Assembly (NCBI GenBank): GCA_026120035.1
Contig: JALRME010000082.1
Location: 1-39,580 of the forward strand
Length of the DNA: 39,580 nt
From: Coleophoma eucalyptorum
Taxonomy: Eukaryota; Ascomycota; Leotiomycetes; Helotiales; Dermateaceae
Direction: 5' to 3'
The notes beneath the pieces are model-generated. The model worked only from the letters and a program-made list of their open reading frames with translations. It ran no database searches and was not told the origin of the DNA. Positions 1 through 11,032 of this stretch are shown here, piece by piece; the first letter of the stretch is position 1, and each line of letters begins with the position of its first letter. Position numbers and translations under genes: made by a program.

Positions 1-610
1 TCCTTTTAATTCCTCTCTAAACCAAGGAATCCTTTATAAAATAGCTTAGTATACTAATCCGGCTTCTACGGCAAACAAAAAAGTCAAAAGAGCGTACGTT
101 ATTAGTTCTCTCTTCTTTCTAATTTTCCGGTACTATAGGTATCCTACCTCTTGATTCTACTATTCCTTTCCTTCTAGAGAGTTACACTCGATATCTAGTA
201 TACTAGGTAGTAAATCCAAGACTAGTTATTATAACTATAGTAGTATCGTATACTTCTTATAGAGCAACTAAGTAAATAGTTCCCTAATAGTATATTGTTG
301 GATCTATCGCGAATTCCTATCTTGGTACTAATCGTTCCGTTCGTACGTATAGTCTATAGTCTTCTGTTCGTACCATGATTTGACTTAGTCGACACAGTCG
401 AATCGATCGAATATCCAATCCATAGTCCATTTGTATAACGACTCTATAGTAGCTCTTATAGGTATTTATCGCGTCTCCCATCTCAGCTGTCCATCGTCTT
501 ATTCGTATCGTGTAATATTTTCGGACGCACCGGAACCAGAGGACTTTCGTACTGCTGCTACGAACCACGTTATATTACAACTATTCCCTACGTAGGTCAC
601 CAATTTATAT
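1..610. other. AT-rich, RIP-like decayed repeat DNA, no intact gene
   Basis: No intact gene is visible. The sequence is AT-rich, full of TA steps, and CA/TG dinucleotides are scarce apart from the right edge. On the minus strand a protein-like stretch near 320-560 runs into TAG/TAA stops further left. This is the pattern of a repeat degraded by repeat-induced point mutation. The kind of element cannot be told from the remaining sequence. Confidence 0.5.
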
Positions 611-836
611 GGTGGGGAAAGTCCCATCAGAGCACATAGAGTTGCAGGACGTGGAATAGAGGGTAGTTCAGTAGCAGCACTACATTTCGTAGTTATCGTC
701 AAGTTTTGGATTGGTTAAAAAAGGTTGTAAAATTGTTGTTTTCTTATAGTACAGCCCAGCTGCATTTATATATGCAAGATCCTCGCGACAGAATAGAGTT
801 GAAATCAGGTGACAGCAAGTAACCCCGTCACAGTAC
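611..836 (-). repeat. Dispersed repeat block A, copy 1
   Basis: Reading the minus strand, these 226 bases match 26939-27164 on the plus strand almost base for base, with mostly transition differences. The block includes the segment around the word TGCAGCTGGGCTGTACTATA of the right-hand copy. Neither copy codes for a recognisable protein. It lies next to block B (848-1110) and a pogo-like transposase fragment, so it is probably non-coding sequence of the same transposon family. Confidence 0.8.
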
Positions 837-847
837 TGTCAAAAACA

Positions 848-1110
848 CAAAGGCAAAACAAAGGTAATTAAAAGGAAATTAAAGTTATAAATAGCTATCG
901 TTGAGGACATACACCTCCAAGCATGAATTAATGTTACCCTCAGTTGTCCGTATGAATAGTAATATGATGTATATTGATGACCTCCCTTCGATCCTCCTGT
1001 CCCCTTCTTGTCCCCCCTTCCCTGTCCCTATTTGGACTTCAGGTCTGATTAATGCCTGATTCAGACATGTGCTCAAATCATGTGACTTGGCCCTATCACA
1101 GTACTTACGG
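848..1110 (-). repeat. Dispersed repeat block B, copy 1
   Basis: The reverse complement of this block is a diverged copy of 27385-27645. Shared landmarks are a run resembling CCTTTGTTTTGCCTTTG, a GGACAACT stretch and an AAGTCCAAATA stretch. On the minus strand it reads B then A, while the right-hand copies are ordered A then B, so the two loci are not a simple duplication. The part near 1050-1110 still aligns with the end of the pogo transposase DNA-binding region. Confidence 0.65.
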
Positions 1111-1403
1111 CTAAACTAAGTCTTAAGCTCCGTACGGCGTTTGACAAAGTTAGAGGTCCAATCAATACCTACTAGAGGCGCATCTCGTTCGGTAAGAAGA
1201 AGGTCAACTATATCTTGTATATATTGAGGCCGAGACGGAAATTCACATGCATCTAGATCAAGGATATATCGTACAATAGCTAGCTCTTCTTCGGAGGTAA
1301 GTTTTCGAGAGTTAGGAATATAGTCGCGCCGAGAAGGCATTCCGCGGTATCGATCATAAAGGGCCTCTTGATTAGAATGTAGTACTTGATTTGGTAGAAA
1401 CAT
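1090..1403 (-). pseudogene. Pogo/Fot1-like transposase fragment (HTH/CENP-B region)
   Basis: The minus-strand frame (open 1403-1116) encodes SRRDYIPNSRKLTSEEE followed by an LDLD...FPSRP stretch and WTSNFVKRRTELKT. This is the order seen in the N-terminal helix-turn-helix/CENP-B DNA-binding part of Fot1/pogo transposases. A TAG stop follows ELKT at about 1114. The same frame then resumes with FSRKY, as in the family, so the stop is probably a C-to-T change. Catalytic DDE sequence is absent, and the original N-terminus is lost or unclear. It is a dead fragment next to repeat blocks A and B. Confidence 0.75.
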
Positions 1404-1499
1404 AATAGGTAGTAGAATTGACTAAACTTGACGCGTTCGCATTCTAGCGTTTTCGTGTCCGACTCGTTTGTGAAATACGTTACGTCGTTCAAGTTACAG

Positions 1500-3457
1500 T
1501 CACATTTTCTCAGCACTCGAAGTATCAAACTTCATACCCGGTGGTACTTGGAGCCATTGCTTCGTTATGGGGTGGAGCGAGTTCTCCTCGACCTCTCTCC
1601 ATGCCTTCCTGATAATTTCCGCCCTCCCTTCAGACCTAGGTATAATATTGACCTTGAAGTTAGCAGGCTGTACGGCGATACCACCTACAAAATCATCAAT
1701 ATCAACCGGAATAAGGTCTCCGTTCTCATCAACAGGCCGTTCGAAGTTGAATGCCCATAGCATTCTGGCCATTGCCATCAGCAGTGAGCGTTCAGCGATG
1801 TGCATACCTTGGCACATACGGCGACCAGTGCCAAAGATCCAATTCTGGCGCGTGTCTTCGTCCTTGTTAGTTGCAGATTCATGCTCACTCTGAGTGTCGT
1901 CGGCGAATCTCATGGGATCAAATTTGCGAGGATTTGGGTTTCGCTGTGGATCCATGTTCATGGTCCTGTAAAATAGATGTTTCAGTCTCGATACCACTTA
2001 CAGCTACTATGAGGCTCCTCACCAATTGTTTGCGATAATAGCTGATCCGCTCGGAATTCTGTATCCCATATAATAATCCTCTTCAATATTGGAATGTGCT
2101 AGACCAATAATCAAGGTTGGCATCCAGCGTATGGTTTCTTTGACACATGCACGAATGTACTGCAGGTTCGCGGCATCGTCTAGCGTTGGGAGCCGGTCCG
2201 GACCGACTATTCTTTCAAGGTGTTCTTGGGCGGTCTTTTGGATTTCCGGGAACATCATCATTGCTAAGATAAAGCCTACGATAGTGCCTGACGTAGTGTC
2301 GGATCCTCCCTCCAACAGTGATCCGGTGATATAGGCGGCTTGCATGTCCGAGAAGCCATCTGTTTTCTGGGCTTTCAAGACATCGTAACTAAAGCAAGGC
2401 TTTTGAATGTATTAGTAGCTCCCAATACGGAGCAATGAGTGACTTACGTGGCAGATCCCATCAAGCATTTTCTTCTTCGTAGCTATCCAGTTTTCCATAT
2501 ACAACGCACGCTCTTTCTCAGCAAGTTCCTCTGCTGCTCTGTATGATGGGGAAAGAAATTTTGGCATTTTCCGAAGAATAGGATACAAATCCATTAATTG
2601 AGCACCACCAGCCGTGACTAGCTTCCCCCATTCTTCGAAATTCTGTAACTCGTTGACATCAGAGACAAACTCTATGACTGCGTTTACATACCTCGAAAAA
2701 CTTCAGTAGCCGGCAATCAGTTTCAGAAGTAGTCCTAAAACCAAATACCATCTGTGTCGTAAGAGAAGTAGTGTATCGCCTCACATGACCTATGAAGCCT
2801 TCGGGCTTGTTGAGAAATGCCATCATCATGTCCCTATTCTCAAGGTCTTGATACGGTATGTAAGCCACGGCTGTTTTGATGTTCAGAGTGTTATGCATCA
2901 TCTTGTGGACTGAACGCCACATTGGGCCATATTTCTAAGAGGTATTGGTTAGCATGTGCACAACTTCACGGGAAGATTCTGTTGTGACTTGCCATAGTAA
3001 CAAATCTGTTGCCTTTGCCTACGATATCGTGGCCGAGATACAGGTCGGGTCGCGAAGAATAGATGCTACTCTTTTTGTCGAGCAGATCTTTGACACTTTT
3101 CGGCGTGGAAAGTATAATGTATGTCTTTGTACCAAGGATGAGGGAGTACACTGGTCTTGGCATTCCTCAACTACGTACTTCTTGGAAAAGGGTCGATTGA
3201 CACATACCCATATTTCTGCGCCCATTTCTGAAACTGGAGATGCACCTGCTCCTTTGGAATCTGATGAAATTAAGACTTGGATCGAAAAGAAGGAGACGAG
3301 GGCTAACCAAGTGAAGATTTCCAAGGACAGGAATAGTCGGCGGCCCAGGAGGCAGATCTTTTGGCCGTCTTCCAATTCGGAGCATCGTGACAAGAGTCCA
3401 GAATATAAGGGCTGCACCTGTGATTTCCGAAATAAGCCAAATTTGATTCATTGCCAT
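1500..3457 (-). CDS. Cytochrome P450 monooxygenase
   Basis: A heme-thiolate monooxygenase, expected on the ER membrane and using electrons from a P450 reductase. Seven exons on the minus strand: 3457-3308, 3260-3208, 3155-2993, 2934-2692, 2642-2448, 2399-2023, 1965-1500. They join in frame to 548 aa, a usual length. Visible motifs are an N-terminal hydrophobic anchor (about residues 8-27), the proline hinge PPGPP (36-40), the I-helix GGSDTT (299-304), E356-T-I-R359 (ExxR) and the heme loop FGTGRRMCQG with Cys445. Intron 3 begins with GCAAGT, a GC-AG intron; the frame and the conserved YGPMWR region support it. The start ATG gives an early hydrophobic anchor. Overall it resembles fungal P450s often annotated as O-methylsterigmatocystin-oxidoreductase-like, but substrate and CYP family cannot be assigned by eye. 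It is the leftmost member of the cluster. Confidence 0.93.
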
Positions 3458-4464
3458 GGCTTGATGAATAGCTTGGTGAGTTGTGTGAAAAAATACGAAA
3501 GCTATGCAGACGACGGAGATGTTCTGTTACTGAAGAATTTTAATAGACAACTTGAAGTGTGTGCAATACTAACCAGTATCACACGCCAGCACTATTTTAT
3601 AAGGGGACGCACATCCGGGGAAAAGAACTAAGATATTTCTTTCTGCTTTCCCCGCACTCTGGGGTTGCGGGATGATGAGGACTCGGGTGAGGAAACCCTG
3701 GAAGCTGGAAAGCTCGGACACACCCCGAAATTTTATCAACGTATCCAATGCCTAAGTTGACATTGATTCCATGAAGGTAATGCACATCTGAATCACTGAT
3801 GAGTGCACATGCTTTCTCACATGACTTAGGTTCACTCATGAGTTCGGCTTCGGGTTTCCATGCCCGAAGCCTAAAATCTCGGTACAACATTATTGTGTCT
3901 GTCATCATTGGCAGCAAGATTTCTCTTCTCCTTGTCCAATGGTTTGCCGTGTAATAATTTATGGTATTAGAAGTTGAGCTTGTTATTCCATCGGGGTAAA
4001 TTTGTCGGTCATAATTTTATGTCAGTAAGGCACTAGGTACACCAAGGGATAGCACTCAACATAACATAATCATAAGTTAGGGATCGGAGTGCTTCGAGGA
4101 GGCTAAATGCAGAATACTAAAGGGCCGGATTAAAGTTCTTCGGTGTGGGGTGACGTGACATGCGATGCATGAGTGACATGCATCTCATCTTACCTTATAT
4201 ATAACCTAAGTAGGACAACACGAGTACCCGTGCAGCCAAGTGTATCAATTGGGTCTATTGTGAGGAACCGAGTCTGCTGTTAGGAAATTGACCCTCTGTC
4301 AGTAATCAATATGCTGTCGGGACTGCTTTGGCATTCATGACTTGAGTGCCTCTCGATTGTGCTGGTCGGAAAATTCCAGGCATTAGACAGTCGTGCAGAG
4401 ACTCGTACCGTCCAACTCCGTCTCGATGTCACTGTGAGCCTGTTGCTACCAATGTGAAATTCTT
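3458..4464. other. Intergenic region upstream of the P450
   Basis: About 1 kb between the P450 start and the E2 stop. It holds a TATA-like CTTATAAAATA on the minus strand near 3592-3602, roughly 140 bases before the P450 ATG, and a 9-bp inverted repeat at 3846-3871. An open frame at 3597-3917 on the minus strand has no recognisable domain, and its composition gives no sign of coding. Confidence 0.6.
3846..3871. promoter_or_regulatory. 9-bp inverted repeat GGCTTCGGG-N8-CCCGAAGCC
   Basis: Perfect 9-base arms separated by eight bases, about 390 bases upstream of the P450 ATG. The arm CCCGAAGCC recurs exactly in the promoter region of the FAH-family gene (15641-15649). The core GCCCGAA recurs in three other promoter regions of this window. 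It could be a regulator binding site; that role is inferred. Confidence 0.5.
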
Positions 4465-6222
4465 TTACTTAAGATGCACAGCTAGTATATCTACATTCTC
4501 TAACAGAGTTTTAAGAGATTCTGCGCATCTTGCAACCGTTGAACCGTCCAAAATCCTATGATCCATACTCCAGCTTAGTATGACTTCCTCCTTCTTGAAG
4601 AGTACATCGTGTCCCAGCTCATCCTTCGTGTAAGCGGGCACAGGCTGTACCCTCCCAATACCCAAGATACCTACCATAGGTGCAACGATAATCGGAGCAA
4701 CAACATTTCCACCAATGCTTCCTATATTGCTCACTGTAAAGGAGGCATCCTTAAAGTCGTCGACGCTCAATTTCCCGTGCTTTGCCAGACCACCTAAACG
4801 ATCGATTTCGGTAGCAAGTGACAACACTGAGTGGTTTTGCACATTCTTTACGACCGGAACCAAAAGCCCTTGTGGAGTATCTACAGCAATAGCAAAGTTC
4901 TGAGCGCCCTTAATAAGTATTTGAGGTTTTCCGGGAGTTGAATCTATATCGAGATGGCAATTGAGAATCGGTGTCTCTAGAAAAGCCTGGGACAATGCCT
5001 TGAGTATGAATGGCAGCGGCGTAAGCTTAGGGGTCAACCCCAGGGTTAAATTGGCTTTGCGGCGAAGTTTGTTGACTGCCGTCATGTCTACTGACTGTGT
5101 ATAGAGAAAGTGGGGGATAGTGAGGGAGCGTGTCATTGTCTTGAACATGACGTTCTGGGTTGGTGTTAAATCCATAAGTCGATTTTCTTCCTGAGCTTTA
5201 GTATCCATGACAATTGCTGGTTGGCCGTTCTTAGCATCCCGAGACAAAGTCGTCGCTGCATTGTGTAGCTGGACATCTTCCTTCGTAATGCGGCCACCTT
5301 TGCCTGTGCCTTGGATTTCGTCAGTGTTGAGGTTGAGGGTTTTTACCATATGCCGCACACTCGGAATGAGTAGTGTAGGGCGTAAATGCCTCGTCTCAAG
5401 TGAAGGATCTGGCAACTGTGGAAACTCCTTTCGAGTCGCCTTCGACCCGCGTATGTGATGCTCTGGCCCAGATCGCTCCTGCATGCCGTCTGAGACCATC
5501 TCTTCTGACACAATTTCATTCAGAGCAGATTTGTCTATATATTGTCAGCTTCAGTTTGTGACTGCATTTATTCTCTCAACTCACGAGGCGCGGTAGCATC
5601 TCCAGAAACTTGGATCTCCGCCGGCTTAATCCGAAAGTCCTCCTCGTCGCCATTTGTGTCAATTTCGAGCAGCGGCTAATGGTTGAATTAGAATATACTC
5701 GTGAATTATAGAAAATAAGAGCACCTACCTCACCTACAATAGCCATCTCATCCTTTTCATAGTGGAGTGCTTTGATTGTGCCATCCCACCTCGAAGTAAT
5801 CTGTTAGGTTCAGTTTCAGCCATATCCCTTGTTCTTCTGACTTGAGCTTTTTAAACCTCAACTGTTGCCTTGTCTGACTGCACCTCACAAACACGATCAA
5901 ACTGTTTCACTCTGTCTCCCGGCTTTATAAACCAGCTAGTAATTTGGCATTCAGTTATCCCTACTACAATTGGATTAGAACCAGAAAACAGAGTATGTCC
6001 CTCACCTTCTCCAATGTCTGCTAAAATAATCGCTTTCATGGCATTCTGTAGTGGGGAACTGTGGAACTTTCGTTGATACCGACAGAGAAATTCGCGGCTA
6101 TTAGAGCACGAAGAGGTTATCGAGGTAGCTTTCCTTCTCAAACTAGGGGCTGGCATTGTCATCAACACCGGCACATTCTTCCCGATAAGTCTTTTCATTT
6201 TGGAGTGAACAGTTGTTTTCAT
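4465..6222 (-). CDS. Branched-chain 2-oxoacid dehydrogenase E2 (lipoamide acyltransferase), mitochondrial
   Basis: The core subunit transfers the acyl group from E1 to coenzyme A in the mitochondrial matrix. Exons on the minus strand: 6222-6006, 5960-5857, 5800-5729, 5675-5585, 5534-4465; together 517 aa (human DBT is somewhat shorter). The N-terminus is basic and serine-rich with YQRKFHSSP, as expected of a mitochondrial presequence. A second in-frame ATG at 6198 is equally possible. A lipoyl domain follows, with DIGEGITECQ restored by a 45-bp intron and the lipoyl-lysine motif SDKATVE (K103). Next are a peripheral subunit-binding domain (PSVRHMVKTL...GTGKGGRITKEDV) and the catalytic acyltransferase domain ending in SWSMDHRILDG (active His487, Asp491). 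It is divergent from E1-beta across a 0.5-kb shared promoter. The domain plan and GITECQ signature favour the branched-chain complex over the pyruvate or oxoglutarate complexes. Confidence 0.94.
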
Positions 6223-6729
6223 GAATCATGAGATAAAGAATAACTTATGAAGCTCAACCTGCATTTACAGAAGGTTTACAGATGGACCTAGGTAATAAGT
6301 TATGTCATCTTCGGAAATAACTTTCCATCTAAACCTTGAATGCTTATTTTTCAGCTCACTTACCGGGCCAGATTCTGCCAATTCGGACTCGGGACGGAGG
6401 CACCGGGGAAGGCAAATTACCCTACAAATGCCGAATCCGGCGTGGAAATATAGCTTATCAATAATCATTAGAAAGCGGTTATTGGAGGCTCAAGATTAAT
6501 CTAAGAGCAAAAATAATGGAAGTGCGAGAGTGCACTGCAGGGTATACTATCTCGGGCCAAGTTTGTGTCGAGATACCGCCGGAACCGCGAAAGTTAATGC
6601 TCTGGCCGGCACAAGAGCGGTTGTCCACACTCGAAGGTAATAAGCGGCACGGCGTTTTGAAGTTTGAAATTCGATTCAGAGTCCTCAGTACTTTCATTAC
6701 TGCGTCCTTTTTTTGCATGAATATTGAAA
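6223..6729. promoter_or_regulatory. Divergent promoter region, E2 / E1-beta
   Basis: This 507-base gap separates the divergent starts of the E2 and E1-beta genes, so both promoters must lie in it unless they overlap coding sequence. It contains the palindromic word CGGAACCG at 6580-6587, also present upstream of the E1-alpha gene. There is no convincing coding sequence here. Confidence 0.7.
6580..6587. promoter_or_regulatory. CGGAACCG (CGG-N2-CCG) site, candidate Zn2Cys6 operator
   Basis: Inverted CGG triplets with a 2-bp spacer, the classic form of a binuclear-zinc-cluster dimer site. It lies about 140 bases before the E1-beta ATG. An identical octamer occurs at 9823-9830 upstream of E1-alpha. 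Binding is inferred. Confidence 0.45.
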
Positions 6730-8024
6730 ATGTCGATGACGTTCAAGTGCACCTTGAGAGCAGCGTTGCAGCGCTGGCAGTATCGATCATTCGCAACCGC
6801 TACTGCAAAACCAACTAGAAGACTGAACAAGCCAATTGATTTCAGCACCACGCCAATTCTTCACCACAGTGCAGACACCTTCGGAAGCACCCATGGTTTG
6901 CCCACGGGGGGGCAATCACAACGCCTGAACCTTTTCCAGTCGGTAAATAGAGCTCTGCGAACGGCACTGGGCTCTGATAGAAAAGTGATTTGCTTCGGGG
7001 AGGATGTATCGTTTGGTGGTGTGTTTCGCTGCACGGTAGACCTGCAATCAGAGTTCGGAATGGATCGCGTCTTCAATACTCCCATCACCGAACAGGGCAT
7101 TGTTGGAGCTGCTATCGGAATGGCTGCTGAGGGTTTAAAACCGGTGGTAGAAATTCAGTTTGCTGACTACATATTTCCTGCCTTCGACCAGATTGTGAAC
7201 GAAGCATCTAAGTTTCGGTATAGAGAAGGGTCAACTGGTAGCAATCTTGGTGGAATGGTTCTGAGGATGCCATGCGGTGGTGTTGGTCATGGGGCATTGT
7301 AAGTTCTTATGTCTTATACATTTTTGAGTACCTAAAATAAGACTCATTTTCAAATATAGATATCATACACAGTCACCCGAATCTCTCTTTTGCCATGTCC
7401 CAGGTATGGTGATTGTCGTACCAAGATCTCCCTCTCAGGCAAAAGGACTGCTTCTCTCTTCAATCTTTAATTCTGCAGACCCAGTCATTTTTATGGAGCC
7501 GAAGATTCTCTATCGAGCGGCTGTCGAAGAAGTCCCAGATGAGGCATATACACTCCCACTTGGCAAAGCTGAAATTATTAAGCCTGGAAATGACCTTACA
7601 ATTATCTCCTACGGCCGTCCGCTTTATACCTGTGCAGCTGCGATTGAAGCTGCCGAGAAGGACTTCAAAGGGTCGAAGGTTGAGCTGATTGATCTCCGGA
7701 CGATTTATCCTTGGGACCGGCAGACTGTACTAGAGAGCGTAAAAAGGACAGGACGTGCCATCGTCGTACATGAAAGTATGATAAACTATGGGGTTGGAGC
7801 TGAAGTTGCAGCTACAATACAAGACAACGCTTTCCTACATCTCAAGGCACCTGTAAAACGTGTTGCAGGTTGGACAACGCATACGGGGTTAGCATACGAG
7901 AAGTTTATTTTCCCAGATGTTGCGAGTAAGTTGGCTCCTATCACTCACAGGAAACTTAAACACAATCTGACATCATCATTTAATAGGGATTTACGATGCG
8001 ATAGAACTGAGTTTAGAGTATTAG
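6730..8024 (+). CDS. Branched-chain 2-oxoacid dehydrogenase E1-beta subunit, mitochondrial
   Basis: The beta chain of the thiamine-diphosphate-dependent decarboxylase that removes CO2 from branched-chain 2-oxo acids. Exons: 6730-7298, 7360-7925, 7987-8024; 390 aa. The first ATG is at 6730; the codon at 6724 is TTG. The start [16 protein letters not shown] followed by YRSFATATA looks like a mitochondrial presequence. Family signatures are [41 protein letters not shown] and VGHGALYHTQSPE (across intron 1), then the C-terminal transketolase domain with DLRTIYPWD. The short last exon gives the end [12 protein letters not shown]. It is convergent with E1-alpha, with only 92 bases between the two stops, and divergent from E2. 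All key motifs look intact, so the gene is probably functional. Confidence 0.95.
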
Positions 8025-8116
8025 CCAAATAAATTCTTGCCATAAATGTTCTTAACTGGTTAATGTAATATGATTCAGTTGTGCCATTCAATATGAGTAT
8101 AAATATTCCAGCATGC

Positions 8117-9640
8117 CTACAATGCATTGAGACCTCCTTCATACTGGTCTGTATCATACTCAGCCGGATACTTCAACATGATCCTTCTAAGTTCATCTTG
8201 CTGCTCTTCCTGTTCTTCTGTGAGTTTCGAGTATACATCCTCAAAGATAGCTTTCAAAGCTGGCTTTTTTTCATTTTCTGCTGCATCCAACTCTTTTAAT
8301 ATAGCCTGTCGAATACTCTTCCTTGTCTCTACCTCCATCTCGCTATCCCATTGTTTCTCATTCTCAAGCCATTTACGAAGGCGCGTAAGAGGATTGTCGT
8401 GAAGATTCCATATTTCTACCTCATCGCGAGTCCTATATGCAAAGCTATCATCACTGGTGCTGTGATGAGAAACGCGATAACTCATAAACTCTAATAAAAT
8501 TGGGCGACCACCATCTTGAAGTGCGCGCCTTCGCGCCTCCATCGTGGCTTCGTAAACAGCGAAGATGTCCGTGCCATCAACCCGTAGAGCATCAATCCCA
8601 TAGCCAATAGCTCGACTAGCAATGCCATCACCACGATATTGTTCGGTAGTTGGAGTTGAGATTGCAAAGCCATTATTACGACATATGAAAATAACCGGAC
8701 ATTTTCTTGTTGCAGCCACGTTCAGTGCACCATGGAAGTCCCCTTCACTAGCAGCGCCGTCCCCAAAATAGGCCACTGCTACTCGGGGAGGATCTGTAGG
8801 GTTTTCAAGAGCTTCCATCTTCAGTGCATATGCTGCACCAGTGGCATGTGGTATCTGTGTTCCAAGAGTAGATGCTACGGCATGCTTGAAAAGCGTGTTA
8901 GTCTGCTGTAAATACTACATGCTTCCTAAGATTTTGGTGGGGGGAGTGCTCACAACTCCCGTATTAATCTTCCCACTGTAATGGACCGGCATGTTGCGCC
9001 CTTTACCTGGGTCATTCTTGTTGGAGGTCAACTGACTCATGAAGTCTTTGAGGGTGAAACCTCGTTGTTGAAACACCCCAGTCTCTCTGTATTGGCATGT
9101 AATGACATCATCTGGCCCTAGTGCTGCTGCAGATCCGACAGTTACTGCTTCTTCTCCAGCAGACACCATGTAAAAGCTCACGCGACCTTGACGTTGTGCC
9201 TCATACATGATTGTGTCCATGATATTCACTGTTCATTCAGACTATGCGTAAAGTGGAAAATGGAGAGTATCATACCGGTCAACATATTCCGGTACCACGT
9301 CAAGGCCTGCTCATACGTGATAAGTGGTGGCTCTCTTTTCTTGTCTTCTATAACACCATCCGAGTTCAGAACTCGATATGTTGGAATGATGGGGAAGTCT
9401 GAAGGCGTAACAAAATCCATTGTGGTAGTCAAAGGGCTTCTCGCAGCTCCGGGAAAGCGCGACCTTTCAACATCATCAACAGTGTACTTCTACAGGCGTA
9501 GTACGTATTAAAGTAGATACTCACAGAATTGTGGACGTATTCCATCTTCTTGAACCACAAAATGTTTTGTTAATTCTGCAATGGCGAAATGGTAGGCGCA
9601 AAGAGGAACTACGGTAGCATGGTGATAGTAAAGATGCCAT
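8117..9640 (-). CDS. Branched-chain 2-oxoacid dehydrogenase E1-alpha subunit, mitochondrial
   Basis: The catalytic alpha chain that binds thiamine diphosphate and pairs with E1-beta. Exons on the minus strand: 9640-9525, 9463-9276, 9228-8954, 8884-8117; 448 aa. The start MASLLSPCYRSSSLRL is arginine- and serine-rich, as in a mitochondrial presequence. Intron 1 was placed by frame, joining to SRFPGA. The thiamine-diphosphate motif is GDG (234-236) to NN (263-264). The loop YRVSHHSTSDDSFAYRT matches the regulatory phosphorylation loop of the animal enzyme, and the site-1 serine is kept (S335); the second site has threonine instead of serine. The donor of intron 3 is ambiguous: GTGAGC (used here) leaves one extra valine, whereas GTTGTG three bases upstream aligns better. 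The promoter holds CGGAACCG and TTCGGGCTC. Confidence 0.94.
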
Positions 9641-11032
9641 TGTAATCTCAACGGACACCTAAGACTCAGACTCAGCGATTATCAATTGACAGTCCAGCTG
9701 AGCATAAAAATATGCTGCTCAAGATTCAATAATGAGAGGGCAAAGAAATAAATAAAGACGAAACTGAAGCGAATGCAGGCGGGAGATATTGTTAGGGGCG
9801 TGGCGCCGGCTTTCGGGCTCTGCGGAACCGCAACAGGATCCTCCGGGCTTAAGGAATTCTCGATTTACAGAGATCTCGAGTTTACAGGCTCAAAGAACGA
9901 GTTGCTGTAATCTCTGTGCTCACCTCGGCCGCTGATGTCTTTCCGATAAAGAAAGTATTAAAACGAACATGATCCCTACGCCAACGCCTTATAACTTGGG
10001 CCTCATCTTTAAGCTACCGGCCGGAACACAGCACAATCGTTTTCAAGCGGCGAAGGATTTTGCACATCATTGAGACGTCAGTATGGAAGTTGAGACAGCT
10101 ACAGATCGGGTCGAGCTATATCATAGGTACAATGTGTTAAACTGAAAAGAGCAAAGGAGCCAAACTTCAAGTCTCCTTAAGAGGCATGGGAGGACAGAAA
10201 ACGTCGATCGAGCCTCGCGCGTGAGATCAAGGGTCAATAGTATATATTTGGTGTAAAAACATTGAACGAACTACTGTTTATAAATGAGACATAACGTACA
10301 ATTACAGCGCATAATAGCCCACGTCTCATAAAACCTTCTACACGGGACGAGGACCTATCCCGCAGAGCCCTTGTTAGCGAACACCTTGCAGAGCCAGCAT
10401 TCGGAAGGGTAATTCAGGCCTTAGGCACCTAAAAAACAACCCACTTCTCCAGCTCCAGCCGCCAAAGCGGGGTTGCGGGGAAGAACAAGGAATCATATTC
10501 TAACGAACCGCCTCAGAGTGGGACTTTCGAGATATGATTGAGGATGGATAGGCACGGTTTTGAATTGCCAAACTAGGTCATCGAGAGCAATGGTAGATAG
10601 TGAGTCCAGATACCACCAAGTTTTGTAGCACGATTGAAAGTTTCAAAATGCTCAATATCATTTCATCGTGCACCAGCAATCCCACATGTGACAGTCTCAT
10701 CTGCTGACCAGACACGATAGGTCAGCATTACTTGATTTACACCTAAGGCTGCAGGTGTTCGAAGGATTTCGCTTCCCCGCAACCGACCATCGTCTATTCA
10801 GCTTCACATCAACCTCCGTTCTATCAACTTCATACTGTTAGAGATACCTTGATTTGGTGAGCCTCCTCATCTATCCTCTGTATCGAGTATGCGAGTTGTT
10901 CTTCTTGGGAGTCACGTTCTGCTATCACTCGCGTACCTTCTCACACGACTACCCAAGGATTAACACGTCGTAATTCCACCATCTGTATTGCACAGAGATA
11001 CTTTGACGAGTGGTCAAAATCTGGCGATCCCA
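9641..11032. other. Intergenic region upstream of E1-alpha and of the regulator gene
   Basis: A 1.4-kb gap with no convincing gene. Upstream of E1-alpha it holds TTTCGGGCTC (9811-9820) and CGGAACCG (9823-9830), three bases apart. The stretch before the regulator ATG contains CT-rich runs but no recognisable site. It serves as the promoter region of two divergent genes. Confidence 0.6.
9811..9830. promoter_or_regulatory. Paired sites TTTCGGGCTC and CGGAACCG upstream of E1-alpha
   Basis: TTTCGGGCTC is identical to ten bases at 19886-19895 in the monooxygenase/dioxygenase promoter. CGGAACCG is identical to 6580-6587 in the E2/E1-beta promoter. Together they lie 170-190 bases upstream of the E1-alpha ATG. 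A regulatory role is inferred from this recurrence. Confidence 0.45.

Noticed and set aside
2945..3631. 228-aa plus-strand open frame
   Set aside because: It overlaps the P450 exons and introns on the opposite strand, has no domain, and the P450 motifs are unmistakable.
3597..3917. 106-aa minus-strand frame upstream of the P450
   Set aside because: No recognisable domain and no coding bias; it covers a promoter-like region with an inverted repeat.
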